From Vannielia litorea (GTDB lineage Bacteria; Pseudomonadota; Alphaproteobacteria; Rhodobacterales; Rhodobacteraceae): a stretch of DNA of 64,000 nt. A program made the position numbers and the translations under genes. The notes below the pieces were generated by a model that did not search any database, had not been told where the DNA came from, and saw nothing but the letters and a program-made list of their open reading frames with translations. The stretch spans positions 372,001 through 436,000 of the forward strand of contig NZ_JAHVJR010000002.1 in the NCBI RefSeq assembly GCF_019801175.1. The letters run 5' to 3'. Shown here one piece after another: positions 57,265-64,000 of the stretch. The stretch's first letter is position 1, and the number at the start of each line of letters is the position of its first letter.

Positions 57265-58065
57265 CTACTCGGGGACGCGGAAGGTGAGCGAGGCCCAGAG
57301 CGAGCGCCAGACAGGCCCGGCCTGGGCATCGTCGTTCGGCTCGGCCCGCACGACCACGCTATCGACGAGGTACTCATGCCCCGGCGTGACCGGGAACACC
57401 GCGCGCCCGGTGGCATCGGTGCGGATCTGGCTGACCTCGACGGTGCCGTCGGGGGCCTTGTCGAGAATCTCCACCTGCGCATCGGCCCGGGCGGCGCCAT
57501 CGTAGATGACATCGACCACCATGCCGCCGGAGAGGTCGTCGACATAGGGGTTTTTCACCGCGACGATCTCGATCTCGAGCCCCATCGCGCGGTCAGCCCC
57601 TTCGGCATTGCCCACGGCGATGAGGCTCTTGGCGTAGCGGCGGTAGGCCTCCTTGAAGCGTTCTTCCGGCAGGCCGCGCTCGTGATGAACCGTCTCTAAC
57701 TCGGCCCAATCCTTGTGTTCGATGAACCGGCGGAACTGGGCCACGTCTTTGTAGGTGAGGCTCAGCTCGCCGGTCTGGTGGACCACCACGTGCAGCCCCT
57801 CGGCGGGGGCCGGGATGTTGAGTGCGGGGCGGTCGCCCACGCGGGGTGTCACCTCCACCACGCCCTGGGGCGTGACCACCTCGAAGCGCTCGGAGCGGCC
57901 GGGCACAAAGACGTATCCGGCGCCCTTGAACTCTTGCCCTACCCGGAACTCCGCCGATAGCGTGCCGCCAACCGGGACCGCATAGGCATCGGGCGAAATC
58001 CAGAACTCATGGGCCGCAGCAGGCAGCGCGGCGCTGAGGCACATGGCGAGTGAGGCGAGACGCAT
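57265..58065 (-). CDS. DUF4198-family exported protein
   Basis: The 266-residue protein has a signal peptide (RLASLAMCLSAALPAAAHEF) and a beta-rich DUF4198 fold: HEFWISPDAYAVPVGGTL with the N-terminal His after cleavage, and a C-terminal TDATGRAVFPVTPGHEYLVD. Proteins of this family are often linked to nickel, cobalt or copper uptake. The ATG (58063-58065) shares bases with the ATG of the divergent HupE-type gene (58064-58066). An ATG at 58071 is also possible. Confidence 0.82.
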   Translation of the reverse strand: MRLASLAMCLSAALPAAAHEFWISPDAYAVPVGGTLSAEFRVGQEFKGAGYVFVPGRSERFEVVTPQGVVEVTPRVGDRPALNIPAPAEGLHVVVHQTGELSLTYKDVAQFRRFIEHKDWAELETVHHERGLPEERFKEAYRRYAKSLIAVGNAEGADRAMGLEIEIVAVKNPYVDDLSGGMVVDVIYDGAARADAQVEILDKAPDGTVEVSQIRTDATGRAVFPVTPGHEYLVDSVVVRAEPNDDAQAGPVWRSLWASLTFRVPE

Positions 58066-59188
58066 GAACATCCTACGGACACTGGCACTTGCCCTTCTGC
58101 TGTCAACCCACGCCTCCGCGAGCGCCGCCCACGAGTTGAACCCCTCGGTGGCGGATGTGACGGTTTCGGCCGAAACAGTGAAACTGGAACTCTCGCTGAA
58201 CACGGAGGCCATGCTCGCGGGGATCGACCAATCCACCGGCGAGAACACCGATGATGCGCCCGAAGCGGCGGAGTATGACGCGCTGCGCGCCCTGCCCGCT
58301 GAAGAGCTGGCCCAGCGGTTCTACGAGGCCTGGCCCACCCTGCGAGCGGATTTTGACTTGCGTGCTGGCGACGCGCCGGTAACGCTGGAGCTGACCGATA
58401 TCACTATTGCCGACGTGCCCGATGAAAGCCTGCCGCGCGATGGGCGCGCCGTGATCACGGGCGCGCTGCCGCCCGGTGACGCGCCGGTGACGGTGGGCTG
58501 GACCTCGGGCTTTGGCCCGCTGATCCTGCGGCAGGTCGGCGGCGGGGAAGATGCCTATTCGGACTTTCTCAACCCCGGCACAGTGAGCCAGCCGCTGCCC
58601 CGGAGCGGCGAAATCGTGACCGAGGGGTGGGCCGCCCTCTTCACCCGATACATCGTGGTGGGCTTCGAGCACATCATCCCCAAGGGGCTGGATCACATCC
58701 TCTTCGTGCTCGGGCTGTTCTTCTTTTCGCTCAAGATGCGCCCGCTGGTCTGGCAAATCTCGGCCTTCACGCTGGCCCATACTGTCACGCTCGCGCTGGC
58801 GAGCCTGAAGATCGTGGTGATCCCTGCGGCAGTGGTGGAGCCGCTGATTGCCGCCTCGATCGTTTATGTCGCGGTTGAAAACATCTTTGGCGGGCGGCTC
58901 GGCTGGTGGCGGGTGGCGGTGGTAACGACCTTCGGCCTGCTGCACGGGCTGGGCTTTGCCTATGTGCTGGGCGATGTGGGGCTGGAGCCAGCGCGCTTTT
59001 TGACCGGGCTGATCGGCTTCAACATCGGGGTCGAGATCGGGCAGCTGACGGTGATTGCCGTGGCCTTCCTGACGGTGGGCTACTGGTTTGGCCGCAAGCC
59101 GTGGTATCGCCGGTTCATCGCCATCCCGGCCTCGCTGGCGATTGCCGCCGTGGCCGCCTTCTGGGTGGTCGAACGCACGCTGCTCTGA
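58064..59188 (+). CDS. HupE/UreJ-family membrane protein
   Basis: The 374-residue protein has a signal peptide (ILRTLALALLLSTHASASAA) and a 150-residue periplasmic domain with HELNPSVADVTVSAET. About six transmembrane helices follow. They carry FEHIIPKGLDHILFVLGLFF, FTLAHTVTLALASL and LLHGLGFAYVLGD, where the histidines resemble the metal path of HupE/UreJ nickel transporters. ATG 58064 is used; ATG 58043 would extend it. Its start overlaps the divergent DUF4198 gene, so both promoters must lie inside the opposing coding region. Confidence 0.85.
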   Translation: MNILRTLALALLLSTHASASAAHELNPSVADVTVSAETVKLELSLNTEAMLAGIDQSTGENTDDAPEAAEYDALRALPAEELAQRFYEAWPTLRADFDLRAGDAPVTLELTDITIADVPDESLPRDGRAVITGALPPGDAPVTVGWTSGFGPLILRQVGGGEDAYSDFLNPGTVSQPLPRSGEIVTEGWAALFTRYIVVGFEHIIPKGLDHILFVLGLFFFSLKMRPLVWQISAFTLAHTVTLALASLKIVVIPAAVVEPLIAASIVYVAVENIFGGRLGWWRVAVVTTFGLLHGLGFAYVLGDVGLEPARFLTGLIGFNIGVEIGQLTVIAVAFLTVGYWFGRKPWYRRFIAIPASLAIAAVAAFWVVERTLL

Positions 59189-59191
59189 GCG

Positions 59192-60100
59192 TTACTTCAT
59201 CGTCGCGTTGATCTTGCCGCGCGCGGCCCGGTCCTTGCCGAGCTGCTGCTCGCGCCAGACGATGAAGGCACCCGCGCAGATCACCAGCGCCGCACCGGCC
59301 AGCATTTGCAGGGTCGGCACCTCGTTGAACACGAAGAAGCCGATCACCAGCGCCCAGATCATCGAGCTGTAGGTATAAGGCGCGAGCAGCGAGGCATCGG
59401 CGAAGCGGTAGGAGGAGGTGACGAGGATCTGCCCCGCGCCGCCGGTCAGCCCCGCGCCGATGAGCAGGGCCCATTCCAGCGGTGTCGGCCAGACCCAGCC
59501 CCACGGGATCGTCAGCAGCGAGAGGGTGGTGGCGGTGGCCGAGAAGTAGAAGACGATGGCGGCGGTGCTCTCTTTCGAGGCCATCGCCTTGACGAAGATC
59601 TGCGCCAGCGAGGCCAGCAGGGCGGAAGAGAGGATCATCACCGTGCCGATGAACTCGCGCTCCCCGCCATCGAGCGAGAGGCGGGGCCACATGATGATGA
59701 GCACCCCCACCAGCCCTACGGCGACGGCGGTGATCCGCAGCAGGCGCACCCGCTCGCGCAGGAGGATGGCGGCGAAGATCACGATGAGGATCGGGGTGAT
59801 GAAGCGCAGTGCCGTGACCTCGGGCAGCGGCAGGTAGCGCAGCCCCAGAAAGCCCAGCCCCATTGCGCCAGAGCCGACAATCGCACGGATCGCGTGGCTC
59901 CTGACGCTTTGCACCTTGAGCCCCTCGGGCATGTCGCCGCGCAGCCAGAGCCATGCGACGATCACCGGCAGGCCGCAGCCCGCGCGGAAAAACACCGTCT
60001 GGCCGACCGGCACGCCTTCGGCCGCTTTCACCAGGGCGCCCATGATGGAAAAGAGAAAGATCGCGCCCAGCGTGAGCGAGATTCCGACGAGGGGTTTCAT
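59192..60100 (-). CDS. EamA-family (DMT) transporter
   Basis: The 302-residue protein has about ten transmembrane helices in two EamA repeats (AIFLFSIMGALVKAAEGVPV and YTYSSMIWALVIGFFVFNEV). The Y-S-S-x-x-W region with a later GAALVICAGAFIVW completes the second half. It likely exports a small metabolite. It ends 3 bp before the HupE-type gene's stop (tail to tail). The substrate is unknown. Confidence 0.87.
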   Translation of the reverse strand: MKPLVGISLTLGAIFLFSIMGALVKAAEGVPVGQTVFFRAGCGLPVIVAWLWLRGDMPEGLKVQSVRSHAIRAIVGSGAMGLGFLGLRYLPLPEVTALRFITPILIVIFAAILLRERVRLLRITAVAVGLVGVLIIMWPRLSLDGGEREFIGTVMILSSALLASLAQIFVKAMASKESTAAIVFYFSATATTLSLLTIPWGWVWPTPLEWALLIGAGLTGGAGQILVTSSYRFADASLLAPYTYSSMIWALVIGFFVFNEVPTLQMLAGAALVICAGAFIVWREQQLGKDRAARGKINATMK

Positions 60101-60163
60101 ACTGCAAATCTGTTCGGGTCTGCCGCCCTTAGATCACGTCCGCCCGGCGGGTGCGACCGCAAA

Positions 60164-60589
60164 TCACTCCGCCGCGCGCCCGACTGTCATGTGATAGGCC
60201 GAGACCGCCGCCTGAATGCCGTCGGAGGCGCGTGACAGCGGGAAGGGGCCGATCCGGTTGCGGTGAACGACAAAGGCCACATTGGCCGGCTCGCCCGCCG
60301 CCGCGCTGATGACGAACACCTGCGCGTCGATCCCTTTCGCGGTAAAGCTGCGCTGGATCTGCCGCGCCATCCGGAACCCGCGCTCCTGCGACGGGGTGTG
60401 CAGCCGCAGCTCGACCTTGAGATCGCGGGTCTCGCCCAGCGTGCCGCCAAAGACGACCGACTCGATGCTCTGCGCGAGTGGGCGCAGCGAAGGGTCGCCG
60501 GTGATCTTGTAATACCCGAGCGCAAGCGCCGAGGGCAGGGCGACCACGGCGGCAAGAAAGATCCCGTAAAGAAGCTGCTTGGCCCACAT
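60164..60589 (-). CDS. Membrane-anchored protein of unknown function
   Basis: This 141-residue protein has one N-terminal transmembrane helix (LLYGIFLAAVVALPSALALG) and a periplasmic part: SVVFGGTLGETRDLKVELRL and RMARQIQRSFTAKGIDAQVF, then FVISAAAGEPANVAFVVHRN. The length, single anchor and lack of cysteines give no family I know. The ilvE terminator lies just before it. It is 64 nt from the EamA gene and may be cotranscribed with it. Confidence 0.7.
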   Translation of the reverse strand: MWAKQLLYGIFLAAVVALPSALALGYYKITGDPSLRPLAQSIESVVFGGTLGETRDLKVELRLHTPSQERGFRMARQIQRSFTAKGIDAQVFVISAAAGEPANVAFVVHRNRIGPFPLSRASDGIQAAVSAYHMTVGRAAE

Positions 60590-60608
60590 GAGGGCGCTCC
60601 GGCATGAA

Positions 60609-60640
60609 AAAGGCGGTGCCAGTCTCCCAGCACCGCCTTT
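60609..60640 (-). terminator. Intrinsic terminator after ilvE
   Basis: AAAGGCGGTGC (60609-60619) pairs perfectly with GCACCGCCTTT (60630-60640) around a 10-nt loop. On the minus strand the stem is followed by TTTTCATGCC, and it lies 43 bp after the ilvE stop. Confidence 0.85.
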
Positions 60641-60683
60641 CGATCCGGTTAAGAGCGGCCCGCGTTGCGCGCCGCCGTCAGCC

Positions 60684-61553
60684 TCAGCTCCGCACCAGCT
60701 TCTCGTAGCTGTCGCTCATCTCGCGGCAGAGCGCGCCGACCTCGAACTTCCAGTCGCCGATCTGACCCACAGGGGTGACTTCGGCGGCGGTGCCGGTGAG
60801 CCAGCACTGCTCGAAGCCTTCCAGTTCCTCGGGCATGATGTGCCGCTCGTGGACCTTGATCTGGCGGTCCTCCAGCATGCCGATCACGGTCTGCCGGGTG
60901 ATGCCGTTGAGGAAGCAATCGGGCTTGGGCGTGTGCACCTCGCCGTCCTTCACGAAGAAGATGTTGGCGCCGGTCGCCTCGGCCACATAGCCGCGGTAGT
61001 CCATGAACAGCGCGTCCGAGCAGCCCTTGGCCTCGGCCTCGTGCTTGCTCATGGTGCAGATCATGTAGAGCCCGGCGGCCTTCGCGTGCACCGGGATCGT
61101 CTCGGGCGACGGGCGCTTCCACTTGGCGACATCGAGCTTGGCGCCCTTCATCTTGGCGTCGCCGTAGTAGTTGCCCCATTCCCAGCCGGCTACCGCCACG
61201 CGGACGGGGTTGCGGATGGACGACACGCCCATGTCTTCGCCCGAGCCGCGCCATGCGACGGCGCGCACGTAGGCGTCGGTCCAGCCGTTGGCCTTGAGCA
61301 TCTCGTATTTCGCCGCTTCCAGTTCATCCACGGTGTAGGGGATCTCGAAATCCAGCCATTTGGCCGAGGCGATCAGCCGCTCGGAATGCTTGCGGCTCTC
61401 GAAGATCTTGCCGTTGTAGCAGCGCTCGCCCTCGAACACGCTGGAGGCGTAATGCAGCCCGTGAGTGAGCAGATGTACGTTGGCGCTGCGCCAGTCCACC
61501 AGCTTGCCATCCATCCAGATCTTGCCGTCGCGGTCGTCGTAGGATCCAGCCAT
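60684..61553 (-). CDS. ilvE: Branched-chain amino acid aminotransferase
   Basis: The 289-residue fold-type IV PLP enzyme has LTHGLHYASSVFEGERCYNG, with a conserved FEGER, and AVAWRGSGEDMGV. The Schiff-base Lys lies around MSKHEAEAKGCSDALFMDYR, and GYVAEATGANIFFVKDGEVH with GITRQTVIG completes the fold. It transaminates leucine, isoleucine and valine. ATG 61553 has GGAGGGAGCGAG upstream; an ATG at 61574 is rejected. It is divergent from petP with about 157 bp between starts. Confidence 0.95.
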   Translation of the reverse strand: MAGSYDDRDGKIWMDGKLVDWRSANVHLLTHGLHYASSVFEGERCYNGKIFESRKHSERLIASAKWLDFEIPYTVDELEAAKYEMLKANGWTDAYVRAVAWRGSGEDMGVSSIRNPVRVAVAGWEWGNYYGDAKMKGAKLDVAKWKRPSPETIPVHAKAAGLYMICTMSKHEAEAKGCSDALFMDYRGYVAEATGANIFFVKDGEVHTPKPDCFLNGITRQTVIGMLEDRQIKVHERHIMPEELEGFEQCWLTGTAAEVTPVGQIGDWKFEVGALCREMSDSYEKLVRS

Positions 61554-61710
61554 CTCGCTCCCTCCAATTTGCATTTGTTGCGCCAGTTACGTCCGCATCG
61601 GACATTTTCTTGCGCAAAACCTGCGACTCACTACCGATCCGCGCTTGGAAAGTCAACAAGGCTGACGTATTGTCTCGCCCCAAGAGGAGAAATCCAGCAA
61701 GGACAACACT

Positions 61711-62217
61711 ATGGCCGACGGCCCCGGCAACCCGGCGACAAGCGAAAGCCTGCTGTTTCTGACCGACGAGCAGCTGCGGAAGGGAATCGAGGCGATGTTC
61801 TTCGCCTATCGTGGTTTCACCGCCGATCCTGACCGGATCCTCGAAGAGCTGGGCTATGGCCGGGCGCATCACCGGGCGGTGCATTTCATCCATCGCTCGC
61901 CGGGCACCACCGTCAACAACCTGCTGTCGATCCTGGGCGTGACCAAGCAATCGCTGAACCGGGTGCTGCGCACGCTGATCGAGGACGGGCTGGTGGAGAG
62001 CCGGGTGGGCCGGCAGGACCGGCGCGAGCGCCACCTGCACCTGACCGAGGCAGGCACCCAACTGGAGCGCCGCCTCTCGGATGCCCAGCGCGACCGGATG
62101 CGCCACGCCTTCCGGCAGGCCGGTCCCGAAGCCGTGATTGGCTTTCGCGCCGTGCTGGAGGCCATGATGGACCCCGAGCTGCGGCACCATTATACCGCGC
62201 TCAAGGAGGGGAATTGA
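61711..62217 (+). CDS. petP: MarR-family regulator, PetP type
   Basis: The 168-residue winged-helix regulator has FAYRGFTADPDRILEELGYG, then RAHHRAVHFIHRSPGTTVNN and LLSILGVTKQSLNRVLRTLI (recognition helix), with the wing DRRERHLHLTEAG. The pairing with an OmpR-type response regulator (start overlapping the stop, TGATG) is the petP-petR arrangement of Rhodobacter. It probably binds an effector or controls its own operon. GAGGAGAAATCC lies upstream of ATG 61711. Confidence 0.85.
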   Translation: MADGPGNPATSESLLFLTDEQLRKGIEAMFFAYRGFTADPDRILEELGYGRAHHRAVHFIHRSPGTTVNNLLSILGVTKQSLNRVLRTLIEDGLVESRVGRQDRRERHLHLTEAGTQLERRLSDAQRDRMRHAFRQAGPEAVIGFRAVLEAMMDPELRHHYTALKEGN

Positions 62218-62927
62218 TGACTCCAGTCGACCAGTGTGATGCCCATCTGCTGATCGTGGATGATGACGAGCGTATTCGCGGCCTGCTGCAAAAGTTCCTC
62301 CTGCGCCACGGGTTCATCACCACCTCCGCCCGCGATGCCGCCCACGCCCGCCGCCTTCTGGCCGGGCTGGAGTTTGACCTCATCGTGATGGATGTGATGA
62401 TGCCGGGCGAGACCGGGGTCGAGCTGACCCGCAGCCTGCGCGAGAGCCTCGCCACCCCGATCCTGCTGCTCACCGCCAAGGGCGAAACCGAAGATCGGAT
62501 CGCCGGGCTGGAGGCCGGGGCGGATGACTACCTGCCCAAGCCCTTCGAGCCGAAGGAGCTGCTGCTGCGGATCAACGCCATCCTGCGCCGGGTGCCGAGC
62601 GAGGTGGCGGTGGATACCGGCCCCAAAGTGCTTTCGCTCGGCCCGGTGCGCTACGATGTGGCCCGCGGCGAGATGTGGAAGGGCGAGGAGATGGTGCGGC
62701 TGACGGCGACCGAAAGCGCCCTCATGCGGATCTTCTCCACCCAACCCGGAAGCGCCGTGACCCGCTCCAAGCTGGTTGAAGACCTCGGCCGCGATGGCGG
62801 GCAGGCGCAGGAACGCGCGGTGGACGTGCAGATCACTCGGCTGCGGCGCAAGATCGAGGCCGACCCGAAACAGCCGCGCTACCTGCAAACCGTGCGCGGC
62901 GAAGGGTATATGCTGGCGCCGGATTGA
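62217..62927 (+). CDS. petR: OmpR-family response regulator PetR
   Basis: The 236-residue protein has a receiver domain with acidic pocket LLIVDDDERIRGL, phosphoacceptor Asp in LIVMDVMMPGETGVEL, and Lys in YLPKPFEPKELLLRI. A winged-helix output domain with RTVRGEGYM-like CTERM (LQTVRGEGYMLAPD) follows. In Rhodobacter capsulatus PetR is essential for respiratory and photosynthetic growth and lies upstream of the bc1 genes; here it is 25 kb from petABC. Its start ATG overlaps the petP stop. No sensor kinase is nearby. Confidence 0.9.
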   Translation: MTPVDQCDAHLLIVDDDERIRGLLQKFLLRHGFITTSARDAAHARRLLAGLEFDLIVMDVMMPGETGVELTRSLRESLATPILLLTAKGETEDRIAGLEAGADDYLPKPFEPKELLLRINAILRRVPSEVAVDTGPKVLSLGPVRYDVARGEMWKGEEMVRLTATESALMRIFSTQPGSAVTRSKLVEDLGRDGGQAQERAVDVQITRLRRKIEADPKQPRYLQTVRGEGYMLAPD

Positions 62928-62945
62928 GGCGAGACAAGCGTGGCC

Positions 62946-63965
62946 CTAGGACAGCTCTGCCACCGCCCAGCGCGCTGCATCGGCCACCACCGGGTCTTCA
63001 TCCTCACACAGCCCCTGCGCCACCGGCTTCAGCCGCGCCGCGCCCGAGTTGCCGATGGCATAGAGCACATTGCGCACAAACCGCCCCCGCCCGATCCGCT
63101 TAATCGGGGAGCGGGAGAACCGCGCCCGAAAGGCCGCATCATCCAGCGCGGCCAGTTCCTCCAGCGCGGGCAAATCCGTCTCTGATCCTCCGTGATACCG
63201 CATATCGGCAGCCTCCACCGCGAACTTGTTCCACGGGCAGACGGCGAGGCAATCGTCGCAGCCGTAGATCCGGTTGCCCAGCTTGCCGCGCAAGGCCTCG
63301 TCCACTGGTCCGGCGTGCTCGATGGTCAGGTAAGAGATGCAGCGCCGCGCATCGAGCTGGTAGGGCGCGGGAAAGGCGCTTGTGGGGCAGATGTCGAGGC
63401 ACCGCCTGCAGCCGCCGCAATGGTCGGTTTCCGCAGGATCAGGCTCGATTTCGAGCGTGGTGAAGACCGAGCCGATAAAGAACCACGAACCCATTTCCCT
63501 GCTCACCAGATTGGTGTGCTTGCCCTGCCAACCGAGACCCGCTGCCTGCGCCAGCGGTTTCTCGGCAACCGGGGCGGTATCGACGAAGACCTTGATCTCG
63601 CCGCCGAACTCCTCGATCAGCCAGCGCCCCAGCCGTTTCAGCCGCTTCTTGACGATATCGTGGTAGTCGCGCCCCCGCGCATAGGCCGAGATCAGCCCGC
63701 GTTCGCTCTCTCCCAACGCTGCCAGCGGGTCGAACTCCGGCCCGTAGCTCTCGCCCAGCACCAGAATGCTCCGCGCCTCGGGCCAGAGCGCCGTGGGGTC
63801 TTCCCGCCACTCAAGGCGCTTTTCCATCCAAGCCATCTCACCATGGCGGCCCTCCCGCAGGAAGGCCCTCAGCCACTCCGGCACCCGGTCAAACGGCGCT
63901 GCCCGCGCCACGCGGCAGAGCGAGAATCCCTCTTCCAGCGCACGCGAGACGATCGCCTCTTTCAC
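62946..63965 (-). CDS. queG: Epoxyqueuosine reductase QueG
   Basis: The 339-residue cobalamin-dependent iron-sulfur enzyme makes queuosine in tRNA from epoxyqueuosine. The N-terminal cobalamin region has SILVLGESYGPEFDPLAALG and SAYARGRDYHDIVKKRLKRL; VFVDTAPVAEKPLAQAAGLG is conserved. Two 4Fe-4S clusters are bound by DHCGGCRRCLDICP and GCDDCLAVCPWNK. A HEAT-like tail (RFVRNVLYAIGNSGAARLKP) follows. It starts with GTG 63965; because only 35 bases remain upstream the start is not certain. Confidence 0.94.
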   Translation of the reverse strand: MKEAIVSRALEEGFSLCRVARAAPFDRVPEWLRAFLREGRHGEMAWMEKRLEWREDPTALWPEARSILVLGESYGPEFDPLAALGESERGLISAYARGRDYHDIVKKRLKRLGRWLIEEFGGEIKVFVDTAPVAEKPLAQAAGLGWQGKHTNLVSREMGSWFFIGSVFTTLEIEPDPAETDHCGGCRRCLDICPTSAFPAPYQLDARRCISYLTIEHAGPVDEALRGKLGNRIYGCDDCLAVCPWNKFAVEAADMRYHGGSETDLPALEELAALDDAAFRARFSRSPIKRIGRGRFVRNVLYAIGNSGAARLKPVAQGLCEDEDPVVADAARWAVAELS

Positions 63966-63975
63966 CAGCCCGCCC

Positions 63976-64000
63976 CATTTTCTTGCTGAAAATATTCCCG
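63976..64000. repeat. Intergenic repeat element, copy 2 (cut by the window end)
   Basis: CATTTTCTTGCTGAAAATAT then TCCCG. It matches the copy at 33469 with two differences over 25 nt. It lies just upstream of the queG start, outside coding DNA. Confidence 0.5.

Noticed and set aside
1..64000. CRISPR arrays, prophage structural genes and conjugative secretion genes
   Set aside because: No array of spaced direct repeats, no capsid, terminase or tail genes and no VirB/TraG-like genes were seen. The 11-bp array at 30794 has no spacers.

Overview
The window looks like chromosomal DNA of a marine alphaproteobacterium of the Roseobacter type (order Rhodobacterales). The evidence is high G+C, dense operons with ATGA overlaps, the cell-cycle methyltransferase CcrM, a three-gene cytochrome bc1 operon, the petP-petR regulator pair, lipid A and Kdo genes with DUF4170, and the order histone deacetylase-like / xseB / ispA / dxs. 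No species can be named from the sequence alone.

Region 1 (1-5165) is catabolic: the 3' end of a feruloyl-CoA synthase-like ligase, an amidohydrolase and an acyl-CoA dehydrogenase on the plus strand, then a minus-strand aminotransferase plus FAD-linked oxidase operon.

Region 2 (5295-20770) is a 15.4-kb integrated mobilizable element in a tRNA-Arg(CCT) gene. It is bounded by a 40-bp direct repeat (5325-5364 and 20724-20763). In order it carries a replication-type HTH protein, a ColE1-like mobilization cassette (mobC, mobA, and mobB and mobD nested inside mobA in another frame), a mobile mystery protein A/B pair (Xre regulator plus Fic protein, the latter cut by a stop codon), an intact cluster centred on nucleotides and DNA (two P-loop kinases, a membrane-anchored dCTP-deaminase-like protein, an FAD enzyme and an endonuclease-IV-like TIM barrel), a decayed type III restriction-modification system, an Xre regulator, an excisionase-like gene and an integrase destroyed by three stops and a frameshift. 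The element can no longer excise by itself, yet the 9.5-14.1 kb cluster has stayed open. That cluster is the best candidate here for an undescribed, possibly defensive, system.

Region 3 (20775-64000) is ordinary core genome: 2-hydroxyacid dehydrogenase, PAS protein, thiol oxidoreductase, dciA-like gene and mutY, an AlkB-type hydroxylase, a membrane-bound winged-helix protein, rnhB and ccrM, waaA-lpxK, two glutathione transferases, petABC, a TPP-riboswitch-controlled thiBPQ operon, aroC behind a structured leader or small RNA, a HU protein, adenine deaminase with AMP nucleosidase, topoisomerase IB, exoD, the isoprenoid operon with dxs and ispA, a divergent DUF4198/HupE pair whose start codons overlap, ilvE, petP-petR and queG.

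Regulatory and structural features include three GANTC sites before ccrM, an 11-bp tandem array with a nearby palindrome after ccrM, several intrinsic terminators, and a 25-nt intergenic element present twice.
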